Positions 54,536 to 64,000 of a stretch of 64,000 bases of DNA are shown here, piece after piece. Below the pieces are notes generated by a model, which worked only from the letters and a program-made list of their open reading frames with translations, was not told the origin of the DNA and searched no databases. Origin of the DNA: Parabacteroides goldsteinii DSM 19448 = WAL 12034 (GTDB taxonomy: Bacteria > Bacteroidota > Bacteroidia > Bacteroidales > Tannerellaceae); assembly GCF_000969835.1 (NCBI RefSeq), contig NZ_KQ033915.1, positions 48,513-112,512 on the forward strand. Direction: 5' to 3'. A program made the position numbers and the translations under genes. Position 1 is the stretch's first letter, and every line of letters starts with the position of its first letter.

Positions 54536-55066
54536 ATGAAAAAGGAAGATAAAGGCATAGTTATAAGCCAGCTTACAGAAACTGTAAAGGAATATCCTAA
54601 TTTCTATTTGACTGATATCGAAGCATTGGATGCTGAGAAAACAAGCAAATTGAGAAGAGAATGTTTCAAACAGGAAATCAAGTTGGTTGTTGTTAAGAAC
54701 AACTTGCTTAAAAAAGCACTGGAAAATGTAGGTGGTGATTTCTCACCGCTGCAGGTTGCTTTGAAAGGCAATACAGCTGTTATGTTTTCACAGACAGCTA
54801 ACGCTCCTGCTCGTCTGATAAAAGAATTTACTAAAGGTGCCAAGAAAGGCGAAGTGGCTAAACCGGAATTGAAAGCAGCCTATGTACAGGAAAGTTTCTA
54901 TGTCGGTGCTGAAAACCTGGAAGCCCTTGTAAATATCAAGAGCAAAAACGAACTTATCGGCGACGTTATTGCATTGTTGCAATCTCCGGCGAAGAACGTT
55001 ATCTCTGCTCTTCAGTCATCAGGACAAACTATCCATGGTCTGTTGAAGACTTTGGAAGAAAGATAA
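54536..55066 (+). CDS. rplJ: 50S ribosomal protein L10
   Basis: A 176-residue uL10, the base of the L12 stalk: an RNA-binding N-terminal part and a C-terminal helix (NVISALQSSGQTIHGLLKTL) that holds L12 dimers. The gap to rplA is only 17 bp, too short for an independent L10 leader of the E. coli kind. Confidence 0.97.
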   Translation: MKKEDKGIVISQLTETVKEYPNFYLTDIEALDAEKTSKLRRECFKQEIKLVVVKNNLLKKALENVGGDFSPLQVALKGNTAVMFSQTANAPARLIKEFTKGAKKGEVAKPELKAAYVQESFYVGAENLEALVNIKSKNELIGDVIALLQSPAKNVISALQSSGQTIHGLLKTLEER

Positions 55067-55110
55067 TTATTTAATATTTTACAGTAAACAATCATTTAAA
55101 TCATACAAAA

Positions 55111-55488
55111 ATGGCAGATTTGAAAGCTTTTGCAGAACAATTAGTAAACCTGACCGTAAAAGAAGTTAGCGAACTGGCTACAATCCTTAAAGAAGAATAT
55201 GGTATTGAACCTGCTGCTGCAGCTGTTGCTGTTGCTGGTCCTGCTGCTGGTGGCGCTGCTGCTGCAGAAGAAGAAAAGACTTCTTTCGATGTAATTTTGA
55301 AAGCAGCTGGTGCTAATAAATTGGCTGTTGTTAAGGCAGTAAAAGAATTAACTGGTCTTGGTTTGAAAGAAGCTAAAGATTTAGTTGACGGTGCACCTAG
55401 CGCAATCAAAGAAGGAATCGCTAAAGCTGACGCTGAAGGATTAAAGAAACAGTTGGAAGAAGCTGGAGCTGAAGTTGAGCTTAAATAG
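55111..55488 (+). CDS. rplL: 50S ribosomal protein L7/L12
   Basis: A 125-residue bL12 with N-terminal dimerisation domain, an Ala/Gly-rich hinge (about 36-53) and the C-terminal factor-binding domain ([20 protein letters not shown]). It precedes a terminator-like stem before rpoB. Confidence 0.98.
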   Translation: MADLKAFAEQLVNLTVKEVSELATILKEEYGIEPAAAAVAVAGPAAGGAAAAEEEKTSFDVILKAAGANKLAVVKAVKELTGLGLKEAKDLVDGAPSAIKEGIAKADAEGLKKQLEEAGAEVELK

Positions 55489-55516
55489 TATTTATAACCT
55501 GGTTTCCAGGTGATTT

Positions 55517-55555
55517 GGTTAAGAGTCTCCCTAAAAGGAGATTCTTAACCTTTTT
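55517..55555 (+). terminator. Attenuator between rplL and rpoB
   Basis: GGTTAAGAGTCTCC (55517-55530) pairs with GGAGATTCTTAACC (55537-55550) with one G-U pair, followed by TTTTT. A small CCTGG/CCAGG hairpin precedes it. Partial termination here would lower rpoBC relative to the ribosomal proteins. Confidence 0.8.
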
Positions 55556-55595
55556 GTGTCTATAATTTCAATAAGTTCAATAAATTCCTTACTAG

Positions 55596-58500
55596 ATGTC
55601 TTCAACAGCTGAAAACCAAAGAGTTAATTTTGCTTCGATTAAGAATCAGTTTCCGTATCCGGACTTTCTCGAAGTTCAATTGAAGTCATTCCAAGACTTT
55701 CTTCAACTTGACACACCTCCTGAGAAAAGAAAGAAGGAGGGGTTGTATAAGGTGTTTGCAGAGAATTTCCCAATTGCAGATACCAGAAACAACTTTGTGT
55801 TGGAGTTCTTAGATTACTATATCGATCCGCCCCGTTACTGCATAGATGAATGTATTGCCCGCGGATTAACCTATAGTGTGCCTTTAAAAGCAAAGTTAAA
55901 ACTGTATTGTACAGACCCGGATCATGAGGATTTCGATACGGTTATCCAGGATGTATATCTGGGTCCGATCCCTTATATGACTGATCGCGGTACTTTTGTG
56001 ATAAATGGTGCTGAGCGTGTTGTTGTTTCACAGTTACATCGTTCTCCAGGCGTATTCTTTGGTCAGAGTACACATGCCAACGGAACGAAATTGTATTCGG
56101 CACGTATCATTCCGTTTAAAGGCTCATGGATCGAATTTGCAACAGACATTAACAATGTGATGTATGCATATATCGACCGTAAAAAGAAATTACCTGTAAC
56201 TACCCTTTTAAGAGCTATTGGTTTTGAAAGCGATAAAGATATTCTTGAAATCTTTAACCTGGCTGAAGAAGTAAAAGTTTCAAAAGCAAACCTGAAGAAA
56301 CTGATCGGTCGTAAGCTGGCTGCCCGTGTATTGAAAACCTGGGTGGAAGATTTCGTAGATGAAGATACTGGCGAAGTTGTTTCTATTGAACGTAATGACG
56401 TTATCATCGACCGTGAATCGGTGTTGGATAGCGACAGTATTGAAGCAATTCTGGAATCTGGTACACAAAATGTATTGTTACATCGTGAAGACCAGAATCT
56501 TTCAGATTATGCAATCATCTATAATACGCTTCAGAAAGACCCCAGTAACTCTGAAAAAGAGGCTGTATTATATATTTACCGTCAGTTGCGTAATGCAGAA
56601 CCTGCAGACGAAGCAAGTGCCCGTGAAGTTATACAGAACCTGTTCTTCTCTGAAAAACGTTATGATTTAGGTGAAGTAGGCCGTTATAGGATTAATAAAA
56701 AGTTGAACCTTACTACCAGTGATGATGTTAAGGTTTTGACAAAAGAAGATATAATCGAGATCATCAAGTATCTGATCGAATTGATTAACTCAAAAGCGAT
56801 CGTGGATGATATCGACCATTTAAGTAACCGTCGTGTTCGTACTGTAGGTGAACAGTTATACAACCAGTTCGGTATCGGTCTGGCTCGTATGTCACGTACT
56901 GTACGTGAGCGTATGAACGTTCGCGACAATGAAGTATTTACTCCGATCGATTTGATTAACGCGAAGACTATCTCTTCTGTAGTTAACTCCTTCTTCGGAA
57001 CGAATGCTTTGTCGCAGTTTATGGACCAGACAAACCCGTTGGCTGAAATTACTCACAAACGTCGTCTGTCTGCCCTTGGACCGGGTGGTTTGTCAAGAGA
57101 GCGTGCCGGATTCGAGGTTCGTGACGTTCACTATACACACTATGGCCGTCTTTGTCCGATTGAAACACCGGAAGGACCGAACATTGGTTTGATCTCTTCT
57201 CTTTGTGTGTATGCAAAAATCAATGACCTGGGATTTATATCTACCCCATATCGTAAAGTTGTGGATGGTAAGGTAGATTTTTCAGAAGATTCTTTGCAAT
57301 ATTATACAGCGGAAGAGGAAGAAGAAATGACCATTGCACAGGGTAATGCTCCGTTGGATGAAAACGGTAAGTTTATTCTAGAAAGGGTTAAAGCTCGTTT
57401 TGAAGCAGACTTCCCTGTTGTGCCGCCTTCAGAAGTAGATTTGATGGACGTTGCTCCGCAGCAGATTGCTTCTATCGCAGCTTCTTTGATTCCGTTCCTG
57501 GAACATGATGATGCTAACCGTGCATTGATGGGATCTAACATGATGCGCCAGGCAGTTCCTTTGTTGCGTACGGATGCTCCGATCGTTGGTACAGGTATCG
57601 AAGCACAGGTTGCTCGCGACTCCCGTACTCAGATTATGGCAGAACGTGCCGGTGAAGTTGTTTTTGTTGATGCAACTTGTATCAAGATTAAATATGACCG
57701 TACTGAAGACGAAGATTTCGTAAGCTTCGAAGATGCGGTTAAGACCTATGTTATTCCGAAGTGGCGTAAGACTAACCAGAGTACGACTGTAGACCTTCGT
57801 CCGATTTGTCACCGTGGCCAACGTGTAGAGGCTGGTGATATCCTGACTGAGGGTTATTCGACTCAACTGGGTGAACTTGCTTTGGGACGTAACGTGAAAG
57901 TGGCTTACATGCCTTGGAAAGGTTACAACTATGAGGATGCTATCGTACTGAACGAACGTATGGTTCGTGAGGACTTCTTTACTTCTGTTCACGTGGATGA
58001 ATATATCCTAGAAGTGCGCGAAACTAAACGTGGTATGGAAGAGCTTACATCCGATATCCCTAATGTTAGTGAAGAGGCTACCAAAGATTTGGATGAAAGA
58101 GGTATTGTTCGTGTGGGTGCCCGTATCGAACCGGGTGACATTCTGATCGGTAAGATTACTCCGAAGGGCGAATCGGATCCTTCTCCTGAAGAAAAATTGC
58201 TGCGTGCAATCTTCGGTGATAAGGCTGGTGATGTGAAAGATGCTTCTTTGAAAGCGACTCCGTCTCTTCGTGGTGTTGTTATCGATACGGCTTTATTCTC
58301 TAAAGCTGTTAAGAAACGTAAGTCTAGATTGACAGATAAGGCTATTCTTCCGAAGTTGGATGAAGAATACGAAATGAAGATGGCCGACCTGAAGAACTTA
58401 CTGGTAGAAAAGTTATTGACGCTTACTAACAATAAAGTTTCTCAGGGTGTTAAAGACTACATGAATACTGAAGTGATTGCGAAGGGCGCTAAGTTTGGTC

Positions 58501-59408
58501 GCAAGGCTTTGGAAGATCTGGATTACAATGCTGTTCAGGTTAGTAAATGGACTGCCGATGCTGATAAGAACGAACTTATCAAGCAGGTGATCCTGAACTA
58601 TCTGAAGAAATATAAAGAACTGGATGCCGAACTGAGACGTAAGAAATTCGACCTTACTATCGGTGATGAACTGCCGACAGGTATCGTTCAGATGGCAAAG
58701 GTTTACATTGCTAAGAAACGTAAGATTCAGGTAGGTGATAAGATGGCCGGTCGCCACGGTAACAAAGGTATTGTTTCCAAGATCGTTCGTCAGGAAGATA
58801 TGCCGTTCCTGGAAGACGGAACTCCGGTTGATATCTGCTTGAACCCGCTGGGTGTGCCTTCCCGTATGAACCTGGGACAGATTTTTGAAGCAGTATTAGG
58901 TTGGGCCGGTAGAACGATGGGAGTGAAGTTTGCTACTCCGATTTTCGACGGTGCATCACTGGATGACCTGAACGAGATGACTGACAAAGCTGGTATTCCT
59001 CGGTATGGTAAATCTTACCTGTACGATGGTGGAACCGGTGAGCGTTTCGACCAGCCGGCAACCGTAGGTGTTACGTACTTCCTGAAACTGGGTCACATGG
59101 TTGATGATAAGATGCACGCCCGTTCAATCGGTCCGTACTCTTTGATTACTCAACAGCCTCTGGGTGGTAAAGCTCAGTTTGGTGGTCAGCGTTTCGGAGA
59201 AATGGAAGTTTGGGCACTGGAAGCCTTCGGTGCCGCACATGTTCTTCAGGAAATTCTTACAATTAAGTCTGACGACGTTGTAGGACGTTCTAAAGCTTAC
59301 GAAGCAATTGTGAAGGGTGATCCGATGCCACAACCGGGTATTCCGGAATCTCTGAATGTATTGCTCCATGAGCTGAGAGGTTTAGGTTTAAGCTTTACTC
59401 TGGATTAA
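55596..59408 (+). CDS. rpoB: DNA-directed RNA polymerase subunit beta
   Basis: A 1,270-residue beta subunit. The rifampicin region includes [20 protein letters not shown] and [20 protein letters not shown]; the C terminus has [20 protein letters not shown] and [20 protein letters not shown]. Transcribed with rpoC, 74 bp downstream. Within the Rif region the key residues look wild type (Asp in QFMDQ, His in THKRR, Ser in RLSAL). Confidence 0.99.
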   Translation: MSSTAENQRVNFASIKNQFPYPDFLEVQLKSFQDFLQLDTPPEKRKKEGLYKVFAENFPIADTRNNFVLEFLDYYIDPPRYCIDECIARGLTYSVPLKAKLKLYCTDPDHEDFDTVIQDVYLGPIPYMTDRGTFVINGAERVVVSQLHRSPGVFFGQSTHANGTKLYSARIIPFKGSWIEFATDINNVMYAYIDRKKKLPVTTLLRAIGFESDKDILEIFNLAEEVKVSKANLKKLIGRKLAARVLKTWVEDFVDEDTGEVVSIERNDVIIDRESVLDSDSIEAILESGTQNVLLHREDQNLSDYAIIYNTLQKDPSNSEKEAVLYIYRQLRNAEPADEASAREVIQNLFFSEKRYDLGEVGRYRINKKLNLTTSDDVKVLTKEDIIEIIKYLIELINSKAIVDDIDHLSNRRVRTVGEQLYNQFGIGLARMSRTVRERMNVRDNEVFTPIDLINAKTISSVVNSFFGTNALSQFMDQTNPLAEITHKRRLSALGPGGLSRERAGFEVRDVHYTHYGRLCPIETPEGPNIGLISSLCVYAKINDLGFISTPYRKVVDGKVDFSEDSLQYYTAEEEEEMTIAQGNAPLDENGKFILERVKARFEADFPVVPPSEVDLMDVAPQQIASIAASLIPFLEHDDANRALMGSNMMRQAVPLLRTDAPIVGTGIEAQVARDSRTQIMAERAGEVVFVDATCIKIKYDRTEDEDFVSFEDAVKTYVIPKWRKTNQSTTVDLRPICHRGQRVEAGDILTEGYSTQLGELALGRNVKVAYMPWKGYNYEDAIVLNERMVREDFFTSVHVDEYILEVRETKRGMEELTSDIPNVSEEATKDLDERGIVRVGARIEPGDILIGKITPKGESDPSPEEKLLRAIFGDKAGDVKDASLKATPSLRGVVIDTALFSKAVKKRKSRLTDKAILPKLDEEYEMKMADLKNLLVEKLLTLTNNKVSQGVKDYMNTEVIAKGAKFGRKALEDLDYNAVQVSKWTADADKNELIKQVILNYLKKYKELDAELRRKKFDLTIGDELPTGIVQMAKVYIAKKRKIQVGDKMAGRHGNKGIVSKIVRQEDMPFLEDGTPVDICLNPLGVPSRMNLGQIFEAVLGWAGRTMGVKFATPIFDGASLDDLNEMTDKAGIPRYGKSYLYDGGTGERFDQPATVGVTYFLKLGHMVDDKMHARSIGPYSLITQQPLGGKAQFGGQRFGEMEVWALEAFGAAHVLQEILTIKSDDVVGRSKAYEAIVKGDPMPQPGIPESLNVLLHELRGLGLSFTLD

Positions 59409-59482
59409 TTCAACAACAATATAAGTAGGTGGGTTTCGGCTCATCTACTTTATCTATTGATAACTCTTTATAAATAAACAAT

Positions 59483-62400
59483 ATGGCCTTTAGAAAAGAA
59501 AACAAGATAAAGAGTAACTTTTCAAAAATAACCATCGGTCTGGCTTCTCCTGAAGAGATTCTTGAAAACTCTAGTGGTGAAGTTCTGAAACCGGAAACGA
59601 TTAACTATCGTACGTACAAACCTGAGCGCGACGGTCTTTTCTGCGAACGTATCTTCGGTCCGATCAAGGACTATGAGTGTCATTGCGGAAAATACAAGCG
59701 TATCCGTTATAAAGGTATTGTCTGCGATCGTTGCGGGGTAGAAGTTACAGAGAAGAAAGTGCGTCGCGAACGTATGGGACATATCCATCTGGTTGTTCCT
59801 GTCGCTCATATCTGGTATTTCCGTTCTCTACCCAACAAAATCGGGTATCTGTTAGGCTTGCCTACCAAGAAACTGGATTCTATCATTTATTATGAACGTT
59901 ATGTGGTTATTCAGCCGGGTTGTGTAGACACTGTTGCTGAATTAGACCTGCTTTCGGAAGAAGAATACTTGCAGATTCTGGATAACCTGCCAAAGGAAAA
60001 CCAAATGCTGGAAGATACGGATCCTAACAAGTTCATTGCAAAGATCGGTGCTGAAGCCGTTTATGATTTGCTGGCTCGTCTGGATTTGGATTCTCTATCT
60101 TACGAACTGCGTCACCGTGCAAGTACGGACGGTTCACAGCAACGTAAGAACGAAGCGTTGAAACGTTTGCAGGTTGTTGAATCTTTCCGTGCATCCAGAG
60201 GCCGTAACAAACCGGAATGGATGATCGTAAAGGTCGTTCCTGTTATTCCGCCGGAATTGCGTCCGTTGGTTCCGTTGGATGGCGGACGTTTCGCTACATC
60301 CGACTTGAATGATTTGTATCGTCGTGTTATTATCCGTAATAACCGTCTGAAACGATTAATCGATATTAAGGCTCCGGAAGTAATCTTACGTAATGAAAAA
60401 CGTATGCTTCAGGAAGCTGTGGACTCTCTGTTCGACAACTCTCGTAAATCGAGTGCCGTTAAGACAGATGCTAACCGTCCGTTGAAGTCATTGTCCGACA
60501 GTTTGAAAGGTAAACAAGGTCGTTTCCGTCAGAACTTGTTGGGTAAACGTGTTGATTACTCTGCCCGTTCGGTTATCGTTGTAGGTCCTGAATTAAAAAT
60601 GCATGAGTGCGGTCTGCCGAAGAATATGGCTGCCGAACTTTATAAACCTTTCGTTATCCGTAAATTGATCGAACGCGGTATCGTTAAAACGGTTAAGTCT
60701 GCCAAGAAGATTGTGGACCGTAAGGAACCGGTTGTTTGGGATATCCTGGAATATGTAATGAAAGGTCACCCTGTGTTGCTGAACCGTGCACCGACACTGC
60801 ACCGTTTGGGTATCCAGGCATTCCAGCCTAAACTGATCGAAGGTAAGGCTATCCAGTTGCACCCGTTGGCTTGTACGGCATTCAACGCCGACTTCGACGG
60901 TGACCAGATGGCTGTTCACTTGCCTTTAGGAAATGAAGCTGTACTGGAAGCACAGATGCTGATGCTTGCTTCTCATAACATTTTGAACCCGGCTAATGGT
61001 GCGCCTATCACCGTTCCTTCTCAGGACATGGTGCTTGGTCTGTATTATATCACCAAGATGCGTAAGGGTACATTAGGAGAAGGTCTGGTATTCTACGGAC
61101 CGGAAGAAGCGACTATTGCATATAACGAAAAGAAAGTAGATATCCATGCACCAATCAAGGTTTACGTTGATAACGTAGAAGAAGATGGCAAGCTGGTGCG
61201 TAAAATGATCGAAACATCTATCGGTCGTTTGATGGTAAATGAATTCGTTCCTTTCGAAGTTGGTTATATCAATGAAGTATTAGGAAAGAAATCTTTACGT
61301 GATATTATCGGTAAAGTAATCAAGATATGTGGTGTTGCCCGTACGGCTCAGTTCCTGGATGATATCAAGAACCTGGGTTACTACATGGCATTTAAGGGCG
61401 GTCTGTCATTCAACCTGGCCGACGTGCTTATTCCGCCAGAAAAAGATGACCTGGTAAAAGAAGGTTACGATGAAGTGGAACAGATTCTGGCTAACTATAG
61501 CATGGGTTTCATTACCTTCAACGAACGTTACAACCAGATTATCGATACATGGACACATGTCAACAGTAAGTTATCTAATATCCTGATGAAACAGCTGACA
61601 AATGACAATGACGGGTTTAACTCTGTATTCATGATGATGGACTCTGGTGCCCGTGGTTCTAAAGAACAGATTCGTCAGTTGTCCGGTATGCGTGGTTTGA
61701 TGGCAAAACCGCAGAAGAGTGGTGCTGAAGGTGGTCAGATTATTGAAAACCCAATCCTTTCAAACTTTAAAGAAGGTTTGTCTGTGTTGGAGTACTTCAT
61801 CTCTACCCACGGTGCTCGTAAAGGTTTGGCCGATACCGCGTTGAAGACTGCCGATGCCGGTTACCTGACTCGTCGTCTGGTAGACGTATCGCATGACGTT
61901 ATCATCAATGAAGAAGACTGTGGTACGCTTCGTGGTCTGATTTGTACGGAATTGAAGAATAACGAAGAAGTTATCGCTTCTCTGTATGAACGTATCCTGG
62001 GACGTGTATCTGTTCATGATATCCAGCATCCGTTGACTGGTGAATTGATTGTTGCTGCCGGTGAAGAAATTCGCGAAGACGCTGCTAAGCTGATCCAGGA
62101 TTCTCCTATCGAAAGTGTGGAAATCCGTTCGGTACTTACCTGTGAATCCAAGAAAGGTGTTTGTGCTAAGTGTTACGGACGTAACCTGGCTACAGGCCGT
62201 ATGGTTCAGAAGGGTGAAGTTGTCGGGGTTATCGCAGCACAGTCTATCGGTGAGCCGGGTACACAGTTGACACTGCGTACATTCCACGTCGGTGGTATCG
62301 CATCTAACATTGCAACAGAAAACAGTATTACATCTAAATACGACGGTATTCTGGAAATCGACGAACTTCGTGCCGTAGAAGCTGATGATGCATCAGCAGG

Positions 62401-63775
62401 TAAGAAGTATCAGGTAGTAGTAAGCCGTCTGGCTGAAATGCGTATCGTTGATCCGAATACGAAGATTGTATTACTGACTCATAATATCCCTTACGGTTCT
62501 AAATTGTTCTTCAATAACGGAGACAAGATTAGCAAGGGGGACGTAATTATTGAATGGGACCCGTTCAATGCCGTTATCGTATCGGAAGTTTCCGGTAAGA
62601 TCGAATTTGAAAGCGTTGTAGAAGGTGTTACTTACAAAGTTGAAAGTGACGAAACTACAGGTTTGAAAGAAAAGATCATTATCGAGTCTAAGGATAAGAC
62701 AAAAGCTCCGGCTGCTCACATCGTTGATGAAAACGGTAATTATCTGAAAAACTATTCATTGCCGCTGGGCGCTCACGTTGTCAAAGAGAACGGCGATCCT
62801 GTTAAGGCTGGTGAAGTTTTGGTTAAGATACCGCGTGCAGTAGGTAAGGCTGGTGATATCACCGGTGGTCTTCCCCGTGTTACCGAGTTGTTTGAAGCTC
62901 GTAACCCGTCTAACCCGGCTGTCGTTTCTGAAATCGACGGTGAAGTTGGATTCGGTAAGATCAAACGTGGTAACCGTGAAATCACTGTAACCTCTAAGTT
63001 GGGTGAAGTGAAGAAGTACATGGTGCCATTGTCAAAACAGCTTTTGGTTCAGGAAAATGACTATATCCGTGCCGGTATGCCGTTGTCCGACGGTGCTATC
63101 ACTCCTTCGGATATCCTTGCTATCAAGGGCCCGACGGCTGTTCAGGAATATATCGTGAACGAAGTACAGGACGTTTACCGTCTGCAGGGTGTGAAGATTA
63201 ACGACAAACACTTCGAAGTTATCGTTCGTCAGATGATGCGTAAAGTAGAAGTGGTTGATCCGGGAGATACTCGCTTCCTGGAACAGCAGGTGGTTGATAA
63301 GCTGGAAGTAATGGATGAGAACGATCGTATCTGGGGCAAGAAAGTTGTTATGGATCCGGGAGATTCTCAGACAATGCAGGCTGGTCAGATCGTAACAGCC
63401 CGTAAGCTGAGAGACGAAAACAGTATGTTGAAACGTCGTGACATGAAACTTGTAGAAGTTCGTGACGCTGTTCCTGCTACTGCAAATCAGATCCTTCAGG
63501 GTATTACACGTGCTGCATTGCAGACAAACAGCTTTATGTCTGCCGCATCTTTCCAGGAAACTACGAAGGTGTTGAACGAAGCTGCTATCAACGGAAAGGT
63601 AGACCGTCTGGAAGGTTTGAAAGAAAACGTTATCTGCGGTCACTTGATCCCGGCTGGTACAGGTCAGAGAGATTTCGACAAGTTGGTTGTCGGTGCTAAA
63701 GATGAATTCGAACGTATCTTTGCCAACCGCAAGAATGTTGTTGATTTCAATGCGATGGACAGAGATGATGAGTAA
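59483..63775 (+). CDS. rpoC: DNA-directed RNA polymerase subunit beta'
   Basis: A 1,430-residue beta' subunit. Zinc-binding ribbon CHCGKYK...CDRCG near 70-90, catalytic Mg-binding NADFDGD (about 468-474), second zinc site [13 protein letters not shown], and the trigger-loop region [20 protein letters not shown] are intact. It ends the conserved cluster at a strong terminator. Confidence 0.99.
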   Translation: MAFRKENKIKSNFSKITIGLASPEEILENSSGEVLKPETINYRTYKPERDGLFCERIFGPIKDYECHCGKYKRIRYKGIVCDRCGVEVTEKKVRRERMGHIHLVVPVAHIWYFRSLPNKIGYLLGLPTKKLDSIIYYERYVVIQPGCVDTVAELDLLSEEEYLQILDNLPKENQMLEDTDPNKFIAKIGAEAVYDLLARLDLDSLSYELRHRASTDGSQQRKNEALKRLQVVESFRASRGRNKPEWMIVKVVPVIPPELRPLVPLDGGRFATSDLNDLYRRVIIRNNRLKRLIDIKAPEVILRNEKRMLQEAVDSLFDNSRKSSAVKTDANRPLKSLSDSLKGKQGRFRQNLLGKRVDYSARSVIVVGPELKMHECGLPKNMAAELYKPFVIRKLIERGIVKTVKSAKKIVDRKEPVVWDILEYVMKGHPVLLNRAPTLHRLGIQAFQPKLIEGKAIQLHPLACTAFNADFDGDQMAVHLPLGNEAVLEAQMLMLASHNILNPANGAPITVPSQDMVLGLYYITKMRKGTLGEGLVFYGPEEATIAYNEKKVDIHAPIKVYVDNVEEDGKLVRKMIETSIGRLMVNEFVPFEVGYINEVLGKKSLRDIIGKVIKICGVARTAQFLDDIKNLGYYMAFKGGLSFNLADVLIPPEKDDLVKEGYDEVEQILANYSMGFITFNERYNQIIDTWTHVNSKLSNILMKQLTNDNDGFNSVFMMMDSGARGSKEQIRQLSGMRGLMAKPQKSGAEGGQIIENPILSNFKEGLSVLEYFISTHGARKGLADTALKTADAGYLTRRLVDVSHDVIINEEDCGTLRGLICTELKNNEEVIASLYERILGRVSVHDIQHPLTGELIVAAGEEIREDAAKLIQDSPIESVEIRSVLTCESKKGVCAKCYGRNLATGRMVQKGEVVGVIAAQSIGEPGTQLTLRTFHVGGIASNIATENSITSKYDGILEIDELRAVEADDASAGKKYQVVVSRLAEMRIVDPNTKIVLLTHNIPYGSKLFFNNGDKISKGDVIIEWDPFNAVIVSEVSGKIEFESVVEGVTYKVESDETTGLKEKIIIESKDKTKAPAAHIVDENGNYLKNYSLPLGAHVVKENGDPVKAGEVLVKIPRAVGKAGDITGGLPRVTELFEARNPSNPAVVSEIDGEVGFGKIKRGNREITVTSKLGEVKKYMVPLSKQLLVQENDYIRAGMPLSDGAITPSDILAIKGPTAVQEYIVNEVQDVYRLQGVKINDKHFEVIVRQMMRKVEVVDPGDTRFLEQQVVDKLEVMDENDRIWGKKVVMDPGDSQTMQAGQIVTARKLRDENSMLKRRDMKLVEVRDAVPATANQILQGITRAALQTNSFMSAASFQETTKVLNEAAINGKVDRLEGLKENVICGHLIPAGTGQRDFDKLVVGAKDEFERIFANRKNVVDFNAMDRDDE

Positions 63776-63799
63776 ATAGCTTATCATATAATATAAAAG

Positions 63800-63832
63800 A
63801 AGGCTTTCGGTTTATTTCCGGAAGCCTTTTTT
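63800..63832 (+). terminator. rpoC terminator
   Basis: AAGGCTTTCGG (63800-63810) pairs with CCGGAAGCCTT (63818-63828), overlapping a six-base T-run. Confidence 0.9.
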
Positions 63833-63843
63833 GTTTTTAGTAA

Positions 63844-63875
63844 TTTGCTTAATCAGTATAGAACTCTTACTTTTG
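63844..63875 (+). promoter_or_regulatory. Promoter for a gene beyond the window
   Basis: TTTG (63844-63847), 20-nt spacer, TACTTTTG (63868-63875). No coding frame follows before the window ends; a small hairpin (CATTC/GAATG, 63979-64000) lies at the very end. Confidence 0.6.
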
Positions 63876-64000
63876 TCTGTCGCCTATATTAACTAACTAT
63901 ATAAAGTATCATGAAACATCCATGAAATAAATTTCGTCCAAGAGAATGTAAATAGGGGGGTATTGTTTACTTTAGTGTCATTCACTCGAAAAAACGAATG

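Noticed and set aside
63032..63787. A 251-codon minus-strand frame opposite rpoC
   Set aside because: It is antisense to highly conserved rpoC sequence, which produces long open frames by codon bias; no domain is recognisable.

Overview
The window comes from a Bacteroidales genome, most likely Parabacteroides or a close Tannerellaceae relative. The phylum call rests on three things. There are SusC/SusD pairs. Promoters match the Bacteroidetes form (TTTG or TTG, then 19-21 nt, then TAnnTTTG). The tRNAs do not encode CCA, and the ribosomal and RNA-polymerase cluster has Bacteroidota gene order. The genus is inference.

Layout. 1-3,000: tail of a SusC gene, its SusD partner and a small outer-membrane beta-barrel. 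3,000-10,900: housekeeping genes (priA, low-molecular-weight tyrosine phosphatase, a 7TM-HD phosphohydrolase, gltX, waaA). 11,100-16,160: a second SusC/SusD pair on the minus strand with a structured leader of about 340 nt. 16,160-17,250: about 1.1 kb of noncoding DNA with inverted hairpins, dyads and a 22-bp tandem array. 17,250-18,170: an AbiEii-type nucleotidyltransferase with its DUF6922 partner. 18,260-24,160: a GH92 alpha-mannosidase, a C1 peptidase, and a hydrolase/DUF2089/membrane-protein operon. 24,240-31,920, minus strand: acyltransferase, Crp-like regulator, HAD phosphatase, a 430-bp palindromic repeat element, then an operon of aminopeptidase P, gamma carbonic anhydrase, serine hydrolase and a CBM9-like lipoprotein. 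32,400-35,230: two tandem paralogous lipoproteins of unknown function and mtnA.

The most interesting part is 35,540-49,060. Perfect 18-bp inverted repeats, 250 bp apart, enclose a near-consensus promoter. It points away from a seven-gene locus (NHL-repeat lipoprotein, SusC, SusD, DUF1735-type lipoprotein, MG2/plug protein, DUF6057 membrane protein, beta-propeller lipoprotein with a CxxCH motif). I read this as a phase-variable promoter in the OFF orientation. The locus has no glycoside hydrolase or polysaccharide lyase, and its last three genes are coupled by 4-bp ATGA overlaps.

49,140-64,000 is the conserved core: rpsU, xerC, hpf, four tRNAs, tuf, tRNA-Trp, secE, nusG, rplK, rplA, rplJ, rplL, rpoB and rpoC, with a stem-loop between rplL and rpoB and a terminator after rpoC. 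The window ends in noncoding DNA carrying a promoter for a gene outside it.
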